Part shown: positions 39,037-48,145 of the stretch, one piece after another
How positions within the stretch are numbered: position 1 is the first letter of the stretch
How the letters are laid out: each line of letters opens with the position of its first letter
Source of the DNA: Phycisphaeraceae bacterium
Lineage (GTDB): Bacteria; Planctomycetota; Phycisphaerae; Phycisphaerales; Phycisphaeraceae
Direction: 5' to 3'
Length of the DNA stretch: 64,000 nt
NCBI GenBank assembly: GCA_028284155.1
Contig: JANQSF010000134.1
Location: 286,619-350,618, forward strand
Notes under the pieces: generated by a model
Database searches by the model: none
Told to the model about the DNA's origin: nothing
What the model saw: the letters and a program-made list of their open reading frames with translations, nothing else
Made by a program: the position numbers and the translations under genes

Positions 39037-40314
39037 ATGAAAACGCTTGAACAACAGATCAAAACGATCGCCCTTGGCGTCGCCGCCGCGGCGATGTTGG
39101 CGTTGGGGGCCGATGCTGTTGCCGATAATAATCAACCTGAAGACCAGCTCATCGAGCAATTGATCGCTCAACTGCTCGACGAGAATACCGTGGAACAGAC
39201 CGTCGCCGCGCCCGTGGTGATCGAGCCCTGCCCCGCCACGTCGCCGTCGTTCGCGGCCGACGAAAACGCGGACGCGGGCACGACCGATAACACGGACGAC
39301 GCGACCGACACCCCGATCGCGGCAGACACCGACGACGCCGAGTCGCCGGCCGACGTTGCCGCCGAAGATACGCGTGACGAACCTGCCGCCGCCGACAGCA
39401 ACGACGACGCGGCCGCCAACGACGACCCGTTTGCGGACGACGAGACCGCGACCGAAACCGATGCCCCCACGGCCAAGGCCGACGACGACATGCCGTCGAC
39501 CGACGCGGCCGTTGAAGATACGCGTAGCGAACCCGCAGCCGCCGACAGCAATCACGACGCGGCTGCCAACGACGACCCGTTTGCGGACGACGCGCCGGCC
39601 ACCGACGCGTCGGAACCGATGCCGGCCGAATCGGACGACCCGTTCGCCGACGACGCGCCCGCGACCGAAACCGATGCCCCGCTGGCCAAGGCCGACGACA
39701 AATCGTCGACCGACGCGGCCGTTGAAGACACACGTGACGAGCCTGCCGCCGCGGACAGCAATGACGACGCGGCCACCAACGACGACCCGTTTGCGGACGA
39801 CGCGCCGGCCACCGACGCGTCCGACCCGATGCCGGCTGAGTCAGACGACCCGTTCGCCGAGGTCGGTGACGCCGTCGAGTCGACCGAAGCACCGGCCGTA
39901 TCCGCGACCGACGAACCGACCCCGGCCGTCACGGTCGAGCCCCTGCCTAGCAAGATCGACACGACGATCGAGAACGGCATCGACGCGCCGGCCGACGCTT
40001 ACGGCGAAGAGCCGCGTGCGACCCAGTCGGCTGACGACGCGACACTGCTCCCGTCGCTTGATGCCCCGACGCACAAGATCGTCCCGCTCGAGCCGACGCA
40101 GACGCGGAACAAGTTCTCGATCACCGAGTTGTTCACGCTCGGCCAGGCGACGCTGGGATTGGGCGATGACCAGACCGCGACCCACGAAGCGCTTCAGTGC
40201 GAGGTCGCAGCCCTGACCGCCGAATTGAAGCAGATGCGCGACGAGATGAAGGCCCTGAAGAAGCAGATGGCCAAGATGCGTAGCGAACTCGACTCGTACG
40301 CGTTGAATGACTGA
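39037..40314 (+). CDS. Acidic repeat protein with C-terminal coiled coil
   Basis: About 425 residues. The ATG at 39037 follows AAGGA by six bases. The hydrophobic N-terminal stretch (residues ~12-30) could be a signal or anchor. Residues ~65-330 are very rich in Asp, Ala, Thr and Pro and contain three near-identical segments with DEPAAADSNDDAA..NDDPFADD. The C-terminus (~385-420) is a heptad coiled coil (ALTAELKQMRDEMKALKKQM). It looks like an exported linker or structural protein. A clean terminator follows. Confidence 0.75.
   Translation: MKTLEQQIKTIALGVAAAAMLALGADAVADNNQPEDQLIEQLIAQLLDENTVEQTVAAPVVIEPCPATSPSFAADENADAGTTDNTDDATDTPIAADTDDAESPADVAAEDTRDEPAAADSNDDAAANDDPFADDETATETDAPTAKADDDMPSTDAAVEDTRSEPAAADSNHDAAANDDPFADDAPATDASEPMPAESDDPFADDAPATETDAPLAKADDKSSTDAAVEDTRDEPAAADSNDDAATNDDPFADDAPATDASDPMPAESDDPFAEVGDAVESTEAPAVSATDEPTPAVTVEPLPSKIDTTIENGIDAPADAYGEEPRATQSADDATLLPSLDAPTHKIVPLEPTQTRNKFSITELFTLGQATLGLGDDQTATHEALQCEVAALTAELKQMRDEMKALKKQMAKMRSELDSYALND
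39364..39803 (+). repeat. Three ~80-bp direct repeats inside the acidic protein gene
   Basis: Near-identical segments at 39364-39442, 39513-39592 and 39724-39802 encode the DEPAAADSNDDAA..NDDPFADD unit. Between them a second unit (ACCGACGCGTC..GACGACCCGTTCGC) is also repeated. The spacing (149 and 211 bases) suggests duplication and could recombine. Confidence 0.85.
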
Positions 40315-40343
40315 GTTAAAACAGGCAATCTGAACGACCATCA

Positions 40344-40367
40344 GCGGGCCCGAAAGGGCCCGCTTTT
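40344..40367 (+). terminator. Rho-independent terminator
   Basis: Stem GCGGGCCC/GGGCCCGC, GAAA loop, TTTT tail, 30 bases after the stop of the acidic repeat protein gene. Confidence 0.92.
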
Positions 40368-40426
40368 CATTGCGCTTCACAGCATCATCACCGTCATCTC
40401 AACACGCGACCACTCGCGACCGCCCA

Positions 40427-41662
40427 TCAAGCGCGGCGACGGCGGCGCAAGACGGCCAATCCCGCAACGCCAAGGAGCGTGAACGTCGCGGGCTCTGGGA
40501 CGGCCGGGAGGACCGAGAAGAACCGCACTTCGCTGAGGCCCACGAAATTGACGTCGACATTGTTCAACCCGTTGGGGTATTGCGCGCCGTTGTGGTTCGA
40601 GAGGATGTCAAACATGACATACTGCCCGAAGCCGCTGACATGCAGAATCTCAGAGTAGTCGAACAGCGTGTTACCGGGCGCTAAACCCAGGTTGAATACA
40701 CCAAGCGACGTGAACGGCCCCGTTGGTGTGTCCCCGACGAGGATTTCCAACTCGTTTACTCCGCGACCGAGTAGCTCAGGCCGGTTGGGCAGCGTTTCGT
40801 TGTAATTCCAGATCTGGATGGACTCGAGTTCCTTCGGAGCGCCGAGGTTGAATACGACGAACGGGTCGTTGTCCACGTCCCCACCACCGAAGCCCGTTCC
40901 GTTATTCAGCCACATTGTGCCGTCGGGAGCGATCGAATGTTCCTCGTTCGCGCCGAGTCCCGCCCCGTTGACCAGATAGTCGGCGTCCCGATCGAAACCG
41001 CTTCCGATCTCGGTTGACACACCGGCGATGGACACGCCGGCAATCTGGCGAGTCAACTGTTGCGCGGCATCCACGCGCACCTCACTGAGGCCGAAGAAGT
41101 TGTTGTCCGAGCCGGGTTGCGCACTTTGGATGTCCAATTTGACAAAGCGTGCGGGGCCAACCATCGGGAACGTTTCGGAGAAATCAACATTGTCTGCGCC
41201 GGGCGCCTGGGCAAGTGTCACGGCCGGTCCTTGCGACACAAAGTTGACGCCGTCAAGCGAAGTCAGCAACTCAACATCCTCAACGCCCCGCGCCGGGAGG
41301 TTGATCTCGTTGTAGTTCCAGATGCGAATACTGTTCAGGTCGTACGTCGCGCCCAAGTCGATCGTGACCTCGGGCATGTCGTCCAGGCCGGGACCGGGTG
41401 AATTCACATATGAGAATCCACCGCAGCAACTGCCCGTGTTCAGCCACATCGTGCCGTCGGGGTCCGACGAGTGCGTGCCCGGACCGTTGATGTCGAGCCC
41501 CGAGCCGTCGATGATGCGGTCGGCGTCACGACTAAAGCTCTGAATCAACTCGCTGGACACGCTCTGAATCGACGTGCCGGTGACCGTCAGGGCCGATGCG
41601 GGCGAGGCAATCGCAAGGACGAGCGCGATGACAGCCAACAATGCGGTGCGGGACTTACGCAT
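40427..41662 (-). CDS. PEP-CTERM secreted protein with two discoidin-like domains
   Basis: About 411 residues. The ATG at 41662 follows GAGGAG by seven bases. A signal peptide ends ASPASA. Two related ~170-residue domains follow, each with a DPDGTMWLN/APDGTMWLN segment and a later IRIWNYNE or IQIWNYNE strand, reminiscent of carbohydrate-binding F5/8-type folds. The C-terminus VPEPATFTLLGVAGLAVLRRRR is a classic PEP-CTERM signal for exosortase sorting. Likely a surface protein. Confidence 0.88.
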   Translation of the reverse strand: MRKSRTALLAVIALVLAIASPASALTVTGTSIQSVSSELIQSFSRDADRIIDGSGLDINGPGTHSSDPDGTMWLNTGSCCGGFSYVNSPGPGLDDMPEVTIDLGATYDLNSIRIWNYNEINLPARGVEDVELLTSLDGVNFVSQGPAVTLAQAPGADNVDFSETFPMVGPARFVKLDIQSAQPGSDNNFFGLSEVRVDAAQQLTRQIAGVSIAGVSTEIGSGFDRDADYLVNGAGLGANEEHSIAPDGTMWLNNGTGFGGGDVDNDPFVVFNLGAPKELESIQIWNYNETLPNRPELLGRGVNELEILVGDTPTGPFTSLGVFNLGLAPGNTLFDYSEILHVSGFGQYVMFDILSNHNGAQYPNGLNNVDVNFVGLSEVRFFSVLPAVPEPATFTLLGVAGLAVLRRRRRA

Positions 41663-41834
41663 GGTGCGTCTCCTCAATTCATGTGATTAGGGCTCACTCA
41701 ATCCGATTCAATACAGAGATCATAACTTCTTGCCGCGGCGATTGCAATAGCGAGTCCGCGGCCGATTCAGTTACTCAGATCCCTTGTCCGGCCACAGGAT
41801 GAGACCACAAATCCGTCGAGATTCGGTAGGAATC

Positions 41835-42413
41835 TCACCCCGCCGCCTTCGCCGCCGCTAGCGCCGCGTCGTAGTCCGGCTCGGTGGTCAGTTCCGGAAC
41901 GATCTGCTCGTAGACAACCTTGCCGTTCTTGTCGATGACGTAGATCGAGCGGGCGAGCAGGCCGGACTCTGCGATCCGTAGGCCGAACTTGCGGCCGAAG
42001 TCCCAGTGGCGGTAGTCGCTCAGGGTCTCGACACGCTCGACGCCGGCCGCCCCGCACCAGCGCTTCTGCGCGAACGGCAGGTCCATGCTGATCGCGACGA
42101 CGACCACGCTGTCACCCAGTGACGTAGCGCGTTCGTTGAACGTGCGCGTCTGCGTGTCGCACACCTTCGTGTCCAATGACGGGACGACGCTGAGCACGAC
42201 GGTCTTGCCGCGGTAGTCGCTCAACTTCTTCTCTTGCATGTCCTGCCCGACGGCGACGAAGTCCGGCGCGGGTTGGCCGACGGTGACGCCGCCGCCTTCA
42301 AGCGTCACGGCGTTGCCACGCAACGTGACGAGGTCGGGACGCGTCGTGTCGCTCGAGGCGCAACCGATCAACAGGACGACAGCAAGAGGGCTCAATGCGA
42401 GCAGGCGTGACAT
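41835..42413 (-). CDS. Lipoprotein-type thiol peroxidase (Tpx family)
   Basis: About 192 residues. The ATG at 42413 is seven bases from GGAG; an ATG six bases upstream is too close to it. The N-terminus ends in a lipobox (LLIGC, Cys18), so the enzyme is probably a lipoprotein, unlike usual Tpx. The peroxidatic Cys85 lies in SLDTKVCDTQTRTFNE and the resolving Cys120 in KRWCGAAG. It reduces peroxides using thiol electrons, likely in the periplasm. Confidence 0.9.
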   Translation of the reverse strand: MSRLLALSPLAVVLLIGCASSDTTRPDLVTLRGNAVTLEGGGVTVGQPAPDFVAVGQDMQEKKLSDYRGKTVVLSVVPSLDTKVCDTQTRTFNERATSLGDSVVVVAISMDLPFAQKRWCGAAGVERVETLSDYRHWDFGRKFGLRIAESGLLARSIYVIDKNGKVVYEQIVPELTTEPDYDAALAAAKAAG

Positions 42414-42470
42414 GGTCATACTCCGTGGTGTCGGGCGGACGCACGTCGCGAGCGACGCGGCCGAATTGAT

Positions 42471-43436
42471 TCATGCGCGTTTGGTGAATGGCTCGCTTGG
42501 GCCGAGCGTCCGGTTCATGCGGGCGAGAATATCCTTGAGACGGTCTTCGCCGCCGCCGCCGACCTCGGCCGCGGCCCAGCCGACGAAGCCGATGTCCTTG
42601 AGCGCCTTGCGCACGGCCGGCCAATCGGCGTCGCCGTCACCGATCTTGCAGAAGCCGCCCTTGAGCTTGAAGTCCTTGACGTCGAGTTTGACGACGCGCT
42701 TGCCGAGCGTGCGGATCCACTTGGCCGGCGGGCCGTACTTGACGTGGTTGCCGATATCGAACTGCATGCCCACCCACGGCGAGTCGCAGGCGTCCACAAA
42801 CTTGACCATGCGTTCAGCCGTCTGGTCGCCGGGACCGCTGTGGTCGTAGAGCATGTGGTTCCACACGTTCTCGATGGCGATGTAAACGCCCAGCCGGGCG
42901 GCGATCGGCAGCACGCGCTTGATATGCTCGATCGCCAGCTTCTCGATCTTGTCGGCCGGGCCGTCTTTGCCGTGACCGGGCACGAGAAGCACGGTGTTGC
43001 CGCCGAGGTCGTAGGTGTCCTGCAACGCGCGGGCGAGGTTGTCCTGCGCCTTGGCGCGCACCGCCGGGTTCGGGTCGGTCAGTCTGATCGACCAGTGCCC
43101 CGCGCAGACCGAGCCGTCCACCGGGAAGCCGGTCTTCTCGACCGCGGCGGCGACCTCTTTGACGTTGACGCCCGGCGCGTTGACCTCGATGCCGTCATAG
43201 CCGAGGTCTTTGAGGATCTTGAACTTGTCCTCGACGCTGTTGCCGACCTTGGCCATGCCCCACTTGAGGCTCTTGAAGATGTGCAGGCCGGCGTCCATGT
43301 CGGGCCCGGCGGCGGCGGTTGCTTTGTCCTGCGCGTGAGTCATGGCAGCAGCTCCCAGTGCGGCCGAAGCGGCGAGCGCCGATCCCGTGGTTTTCATGAA
43401 GTCGCGGCGCGACGTTGTCGTGTCTGCGGTCGGCAT
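42471..43436 (-). CDS. Tat-exported sugar phosphate isomerase/epimerase
   Basis: A 321-residue TIM-barrel protein of the xylose isomerase-like family. The N-terminus SRRDFMKTTGSALAASAALG is a twin-arginine signal. IAIENVWNH, GMQFDIGNH and VKLDVKDFKL are positions where metal ligands (Glu, Asp, His) occur. Export of such enzymes is frequent in planctomycetes. The substrate is unknown. It lies upstream of the thiol peroxidase and 31 bases downstream of the oxidoreductase gene on the same strand, so an operon is likely. Confidence 0.88.
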   Translation of the reverse strand: MPTADTTTSRRDFMKTTGSALAASAALGAAAMTHAQDKATAAAGPDMDAGLHIFKSLKWGMAKVGNSVEDKFKILKDLGYDGIEVNAPGVNVKEVAAAVEKTGFPVDGSVCAGHWSIRLTDPNPAVRAKAQDNLARALQDTYDLGGNTVLLVPGHGKDGPADKIEKLAIEHIKRVLPIAARLGVYIAIENVWNHMLYDHSGPGDQTAERMVKFVDACDSPWVGMQFDIGNHVKYGPPAKWIRTLGKRVVKLDVKDFKLKGGFCKIGDGDADWPAVRKALKDIGFVGWAAAEVGGGGEDRLKDILARMNRTLGPSEPFTKRA

Positions 43437-43466
43437 GTGTCGTTCTCCAAGGGGTGAACGGCCATT

Positions 43467-44744
43467 CTACAGCATCGCCACGCCGGGTTGTTCGCCGTAT
43501 GCAATCCCGACACGCGCACCGTCGTGCGTCACCGACAGCCGCGCAGCCTCGACGACCAACTCGTTGATGCTGCTGTTGGCCGGCGTGGCGATCAGGCCGC
43601 GGTCGTCGATCTGTTTGATCATCGCCCGGCGAGCGGCGAGGTCGTCGCCGCACGACGCGACGCGCGACGCGGCCTCGACGTTCGCCTCGATCGAGTCGTA
43701 GCCGTAGCCGACTGGCTTCAAGCCGTCGCCGTCCCACGGCACGAGGCGGAAGTAGTCCGGATTGATGAAGCCGAAGTGCTTGCCCGACGCGTCGTCGACA
43801 TAGCCGTGGCTGACGCCGCGGAACTGGTCGTCGTGGCGGATGATTGAACCGGAACCTTGCTCAGCCTCAAGTCCCCGACCTTGACCACTTCCGGGGGCGG
43901 GGGCTTCGCAGAACATGCAGATGCCCTGGTCGTTCGAGCCCGCGCCGCGGTCGGGGTAGCCCAGGCCGGTGAGCACGCTCAGCAGCGCGCCGTTCTCGAA
44001 CGTGACCGTCCCGATCGCCCACAGGTGCGCAGCGTTGCCGTTGGGGAACACGCCCTCGACGCCGCGCACCGACACCTCGGTCGGCTTCAACCCCGTGATG
44101 AAGTAGACCAGGTCGACGTAGTGGCAGCCGATGTAAGTAAACGGGTCGGTCTTGTCCTTCGTGAACCAGTTCTGAAAGTTCGAGTGGCGATAGACGTAAG
44201 GCTCGACGAGTTTCGCCTCGCCGCATTTGAACTCACCGAATCGGCCTTGTTGATACAGCCCGCGCGCTTCGAGCGATCGGCGGTCGAATCGTTTGTGGTA
44301 CTCGACGCCGACAAACAGCCCGCGCTCCAGCGCCAGCCGTTCGATGGCCGCGGCCTGTTCGTACTTATGTACGAGCGGTTTGACGCACAACACGTGCTGA
44401 TCGTGTTCGAGTGCGAACGTGACCATGTCGTTGTGCAGTTCGTCGGGTGTCGCCACGACGACCAGGTTGCCCGGCCGCATGTATGCGACGACCTCTTTCC
44501 AGAGGTTCGGCGCGTGCGCGTCGTCGGGCATGTCCATCGGCGGGTAGGCCTTGAACGACTGCCCCGGAAAGGCGTCGGTGAACCGCTCGCTGAACAGGTC
44601 GCGCAGCCGCTTGGTGCGGGTCGCGACGACGCTGAGATCGCCGACCCGGCCGAGCCGTTGGAGGTGGTAGATGCTCGGCAGCACCTGGTCGTGCACGATC
44701 ATGCCGCCGCCAATGATGGTCACGTCGATGGGCATGGCGGGCAT
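43467..44744 (-). CDS. Gfo/Idh/MocA family oxidoreductase
   Basis: A 425-residue NAD(P)-dependent oxidoreductase. The Rossmann start is VTIIGGGMIVHDQVLPS, and CVKPLV (in place of the common EKP) is the family's conserved lysine segment. The C-terminal half contains FTYIGCHYVDLVYF with a likely catalytic His. No signal peptide. These enzymes oxidise or isomerise sugars or cyclitols. It is followed by the isomerase gene, suggesting joint sugar catabolism. Confidence 0.88.
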   Translation of the reverse strand: MPAMPIDVTIIGGGMIVHDQVLPSIYHLQRLGRVGDLSVVATRTKRLRDLFSERFTDAFPGQSFKAYPPMDMPDDAHAPNLWKEVVAYMRPGNLVVVATPDELHNDMVTFALEHDQHVLCVKPLVHKYEQAAAIERLALERGLFVGVEYHKRFDRRSLEARGLYQQGRFGEFKCGEAKLVEPYVYRHSNFQNWFTKDKTDPFTYIGCHYVDLVYFITGLKPTEVSVRGVEGVFPNGNAAHLWAIGTVTFENGALLSVLTGLGYPDRGAGSNDQGICMFCEAPAPGSGQGRGLEAEQGSGSIIRHDDQFRGVSHGYVDDASGKHFGFINPDYFRLVPWDGDGLKPVGYGYDSIEANVEAASRVASCGDDLAARRAMIKQIDDRGLIATPANSSINELVVEAARLSVTHDGARVGIAYGEQPGVAML

Positions 44745-44745
44745 G

Positions 44746-45114
44746 TTACAACGGCGCGACGGTGACGGGGCCGGCGGGTGTGACGTCGATGGTCAGGCGG
44801 TGACCGCGCAGGAGGGACATGCCGAGGAGGGGTTGGTCGCCGATCGCTTCAACAGCGATCATTCGACGGTGTCCAAACCATTCGACACCAACCACGTATT
44901 GATCCACAGACACGACCGTTCCGTCGACCATCCGCAACTGCGTCGTCCCGAGCGGCACACGAGCCAAACGCTCGACGAGGGACAATGGCAGCGCCAAGTT
45001 CCCCTCGTAGCCCGTATCGACCATGACCGCCACATCGGTCGTCTCGTTGTTTGCATCCGCAAACCCCAAGACGATCTCAATGGCGCATCTCTGATTAACG
45101 CTCCCCCGGATCAT
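44746..45114 (-). CDS. Clan AA aspartic protease (retropepsin-like)
   Basis: 122 residues. AVMVDTGYEGNLALP carries the single DTG catalytic triad of retropepsin-like proteases, which act as dimers, and QPLLGMSLLRGHRLTID is the typical flap/dimer end. The ATG overlaps the stop codon of the upstream 90-residue gene (45111-45114), so the two are co-translated. Substrate unknown; the partner may be a target or regulator. Confidence 0.85.
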   Translation of the reverse strand: MIRGSVNQRCAIEIVLGFADANNETTDVAVMVDTGYEGNLALPLSLVERLARVPLGTTQLRMVDGTVVSVDQYVVGVEWFGHRRMIAVEAIGDQPLLGMSLLRGHRLTIDVTPAGPVTVAPL

Positions 45115-45383
45115 GTCGTTTTGCTACGGAACAGTGTCAGAAACCTTGCACCAATCGGATCCGCCACGCGTCGTGTCCAGAATCGGCCTTCGGGACGACG
45201 CTCGCGCAGCCGCAAGAACGCCTGCGCGTTGTCCTCATCTACCTCAAAATCTTCCGAGTCCAGATCGATCACAACATACTGACCGTTGCACGCCGGCTCA
45301 TACTGATCGCGGATGCGACGGTCGTAGATCGCGTTGGCCAAGTCGAAATCAGCGTTCGTTTGCGTGTCGTCTTGAACGGCCAT
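45111..45383 (-). CDS. Small acidic partner of the aspartic protease
   Basis: A 90-residue acidic protein (YVVIDLDSEDFEVDEDNAQAF in its middle), not recognised as a family with certainty. Its stop codon overlaps the start of the protease gene by four bases, which makes a two-gene module. Such small acidic proteins next to retropepsin-like proteases are often seen, and a toxin-antitoxin-like or chaperone relation is possible but unproven. Confidence 0.75.
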   Translation of the reverse strand: MAVQDDTQTNADFDLANAIYDRRIRDQYEPACNGQYVVIDLDSEDFEVDEDNAQAFLRLRERRPEGRFWTRRVADPIGARFLTLFRSKTT

Positions 45384-45432
45384 GATTGCACTCCCAACGA
45401 GACGTCAAGGCACCACCGAACGTGGCGGTATT

Positions 45433-46812
45433 CTAGCCGCGCTCGTTCACCGACTCCCCCACCGCATCTGCAATCACCTCGACGCCCTCGCGCAGCGCGT
45501 CTTCTTCGATGCAAAGCGGCGGGCTGATCTTGACGCACGCGCCCATGTAGCCGACCGGGGCGAACAGCATGACGCCTTTCTCGACGCACCGGCGGACGAT
45601 GTCGGCCGCGCGGTCGGCGTCCGGCTCGGTCGTGCCAGGCCTAACCATGTGTAAGGACGCGACCAGGCCCTTGCCGCTGACGTGTCCGACAATGTCGGGA
45701 AAGCGCTCACCGATCGCGTGCAGCGCGGGCTGCATCACTTCGCCCATGCGCTGCGCGTTCTTGACGAGCTTCTCGTCGTCGATCACGCGCAGGTTGGCCA
45801 GCGTCGCGGCGCAACACACGGGGTTGCCCGTGTGCGTGCTGGTCATCGAGCCGGGCGGGTAGAGATCCATGATGTCGTTTCGGCCGATCACGGCGCTCAA
45901 CGGCAGGCCGCTGGAGATGCCCTTGCCGCAGCAGATCAGGTCGGGTGTCACGCCGTAATGCTCGAAGCCCCAGTACGTGCCCGTTCGGCCGAACCCCGCC
46001 TGCACCTCGTCCATGATCAGCACGGTGTTGTGCTCGTCGCACCATAGCGCCAGGTCCTGCATGTACTGCGGCGGCGCGAAGGCCGAGTCGCCGCCCTGGT
46101 ATGTCTCGGTCATCACGCCCGCGATCCGATCGCCGCCATAGCCAAGCGATTTCAGCCCGTTCAGGAACGACTCGAAATCGGTGTGCGTGTTGCGGAAGCC
46201 GTCGGGGAACGGTACTTGGATCATGTCCTTGTCGTGGTGCACGATCCAGTCTTTTAGCGCGGGAATGCCGCCGGCCATCTGCGCGCCCATCGTGCGCCCG
46301 TGGAACGCGCCGTGAAACGTGACGATCGCGAGTTTGTCGCGTCCGCCGACATGCCGGCCGTGCGTGCGAGCGAGTTTGATCGCGCACTCGGTCGCCTCGC
46401 TGCCGGTCGTTAACAGGAAGACCTTGTCCAAGCCGTCCGGCCCGACGTCAGCCAACGCCTCGACCAAATCAGCCCTCACCCGCGACGGGAAGCAGTAGTT
46501 GTGCAACAGCCCGTGCTCGACCTGTTCGACAATGGCTTCTTTGATAGCGGGGTGCGCGTGGCCGGCGTTGGTCACGAGCACGCCGCTGGAGAAGTCGATC
46601 CAGCGGTTGCCGAAACGGTCATAGACGTGATAACTCTCAGCCTTGTCCCAGACAATCGTCGGCTGCCCGCCCATCGAGCGCGGCTCGTATTCGCGCAGTT
46701 GCTCAAGTGTCTCGATCGTGCCGGGTGCGGGGATCGACGTGACAATGTTGCGGTACGTCGTCTGCACACGCGGCACGTCCTGCGGCTCGGTGGGGAAAGC
46801 GGCTCCAGCCAT
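45433..46812 (-). CDS. Class III aminotransferase
   Basis: About 459 residues. The ATG at 46812 follows GAGGTG. TTGSEATECAIKLAR, LIMDEVQAGFGRTG and CCGKGISSGLPLSAVIG (the PLP lysine in GKG) are those of the ornithine/GABA/4-aminobutyrate group. The enzyme transfers an amino group between a terminal amine or omega-amino acid and 2-oxoglutarate. Its substrate cannot be set from sequence; GABA/ornithine or beta-alanine-type donors are options. Confidence 0.9.
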   Translation of the reverse strand: MAGAAFPTEPQDVPRVQTTYRNIVTSIPAPGTIETLEQLREYEPRSMGGQPTIVWDKAESYHVYDRFGNRWIDFSSGVLVTNAGHAHPAIKEAIVEQVEHGLLHNYCFPSRVRADLVEALADVGPDGLDKVFLLTTGSEATECAIKLARTHGRHVGGRDKLAIVTFHGAFHGRTMGAQMAGGIPALKDWIVHHDKDMIQVPFPDGFRNTHTDFESFLNGLKSLGYGGDRIAGVMTETYQGGDSAFAPPQYMQDLALWCDEHNTVLIMDEVQAGFGRTGTYWGFEHYGVTPDLICCGKGISSGLPLSAVIGRNDIMDLYPPGSMTSTHTGNPVCCAATLANLRVIDDEKLVKNAQRMGEVMQPALHAIGERFPDIVGHVSGKGLVASLHMVRPGTTEPDADRAADIVRRCVEKGVMLFAPVGYMGACVKISPPLCIEEDALREGVEVIADAVGESVNERG

Positions 46813-46975
46813 GCGACACCTCACTGCTGTCCGCCGCGTTCCGGTGGGTCAGGACGCGTGCGGTGGGGACCGGGGGTGATGCGATGGCGGAACGTCGGCC
46901 GGCAGTGCCACCACGGGTGACCGGCCGAGTTTGTCGCACGATTGTACGGTAGCATGCTCAGCCGAGGTACACGCT

Positions 46976-48145
46976 TTGACTCAAGTCCACAAGAACATCC
47001 TGCGCGGCCTGCTGGTGGCGCTGGGCATCACCGCCGGCGCGGGCGTCCTGTCGGTGCTGATGCAGGACTCGATGATGGGCCGGGTGACGGGCACGAGTTT
47101 CGTCATTGTGCTCGCGGCGTTGATCATGCTGAAGATCGCCGCCGCGCTGGAGCACGAAAAGAAACGCCCCGCCGCAATCTTCGGCCTGGGTGTCACGGCG
47201 GTCGAAACCGTGCTGGTGCTCGTGCTGATCTGGTCGGACGTGCTCGCCTTCGTCGATTCACAGAAGTTGCTTTCCAGTGTGTTCGCCCTGCCGATTTGGT
47301 CGCTGCCCACCACGTTCGCGGTGCGAGCCGTGTCCGTTCGGCTCAGCCGGAATGCAGGCTGGGTCGGGATTGGGTTCGCGGTCCTGACCTTGGTGACTGG
47401 CGCGGCCGCGATCTGGGGGCCGATCGAGACCGAAGAAGAGTGGTACTTATCGACAGGACTGTCTGTCGCCATGGGGTTGGCCGTGTCCGCCTCGTGTGTC
47501 GGTCTGGGCGCGCCGCCCGAAGCCAAACTGCCGCCGCGCTACTGGCGGTGGATCGGCATCTTGGCTGGGGCCGGCGCTGTCACGTTGGGCATGTACGCCA
47601 TTTGGGCCGCGAAGGGCGCTAACGAGGAAGCCTACATGCGCACGGCCAGCCTGCCCGCGCTGGCCGCCGCCTATGTCGGCTTCGCCAACATCGCGCTGTT
47701 CACGCCGCTCAATCCCAATCAACGCTGGCTGCTGATTGCCACGCTCGCCTCCGGACTGGCGACCTGTGTGCTGATCGCGCTGGCTGTGTTCGAAGTCACC
47801 GACGATCGCGACAGCGTCCGCTATATCTCGGCCATGGCGATTCCGACCGTCTGCGGCGTGATCGCCCTGGCCGCCGTCGCGCGGTTCAACAAGCGGCCCG
47901 AGTCCGAGTTGACCGCGCCGGACTACCTGTCCATCTACCTCGCCTGCCCGCGTTGTCGCAGCGAGCAGGAGATCAAGCCCGGCAAGTCAAGATGCAGGTA
48001 CTGCGACCTGATGTTTGACATCAAGTTTGAAGAACCGAAGTGCCCGCACTGCGACTACCTGCTCCACATGATCGAAGGCAAGACCTGCCCCGAATGCGGT
48101 GCCCCGATTGTGAAACAAGTGCTGCGTACAGACACGTCTTCATGA
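46976..48145 (+). CDS. Polytopic membrane protein with C-terminal zinc ribbons
   Basis: About 389 residues. I choose TTG at 46976 because GAGGT stands seven bases upstream; the open frame extends to 46931. About nine membrane segments fill residues 10-315. The C-terminal ~75 residues hold three zinc-ribbon CxxC pairs (CPRCRSEQE, CRYCDLMFD, CPHCDYLL/CPECGAP). Role unknown; such a layout is common in planctomycete membrane proteins. Confidence 0.78.
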   Translation: MTQVHKNILRGLLVALGITAGAGVLSVLMQDSMMGRVTGTSFVIVLAALIMLKIAAALEHEKKRPAAIFGLGVTAVETVLVLVLIWSDVLAFVDSQKLLSSVFALPIWSLPTTFAVRAVSVRLSRNAGWVGIGFAVLTLVTGAAAIWGPIETEEEWYLSTGLSVAMGLAVSASCVGLGAPPEAKLPPRYWRWIGILAGAGAVTLGMYAIWAAKGANEEAYMRTASLPALAAAYVGFANIALFTPLNPNQRWLLIATLASGLATCVLIALAVFEVTDDRDSVRYISAMAIPTVCGVIALAAVARFNKRPESELTAPDYLSIYLACPRCRSEQEIKPGKSRCRYCDLMFDIKFEEPKCPHCDYLLHMIEGKTCPECGAPIVKQVLRTDTSS

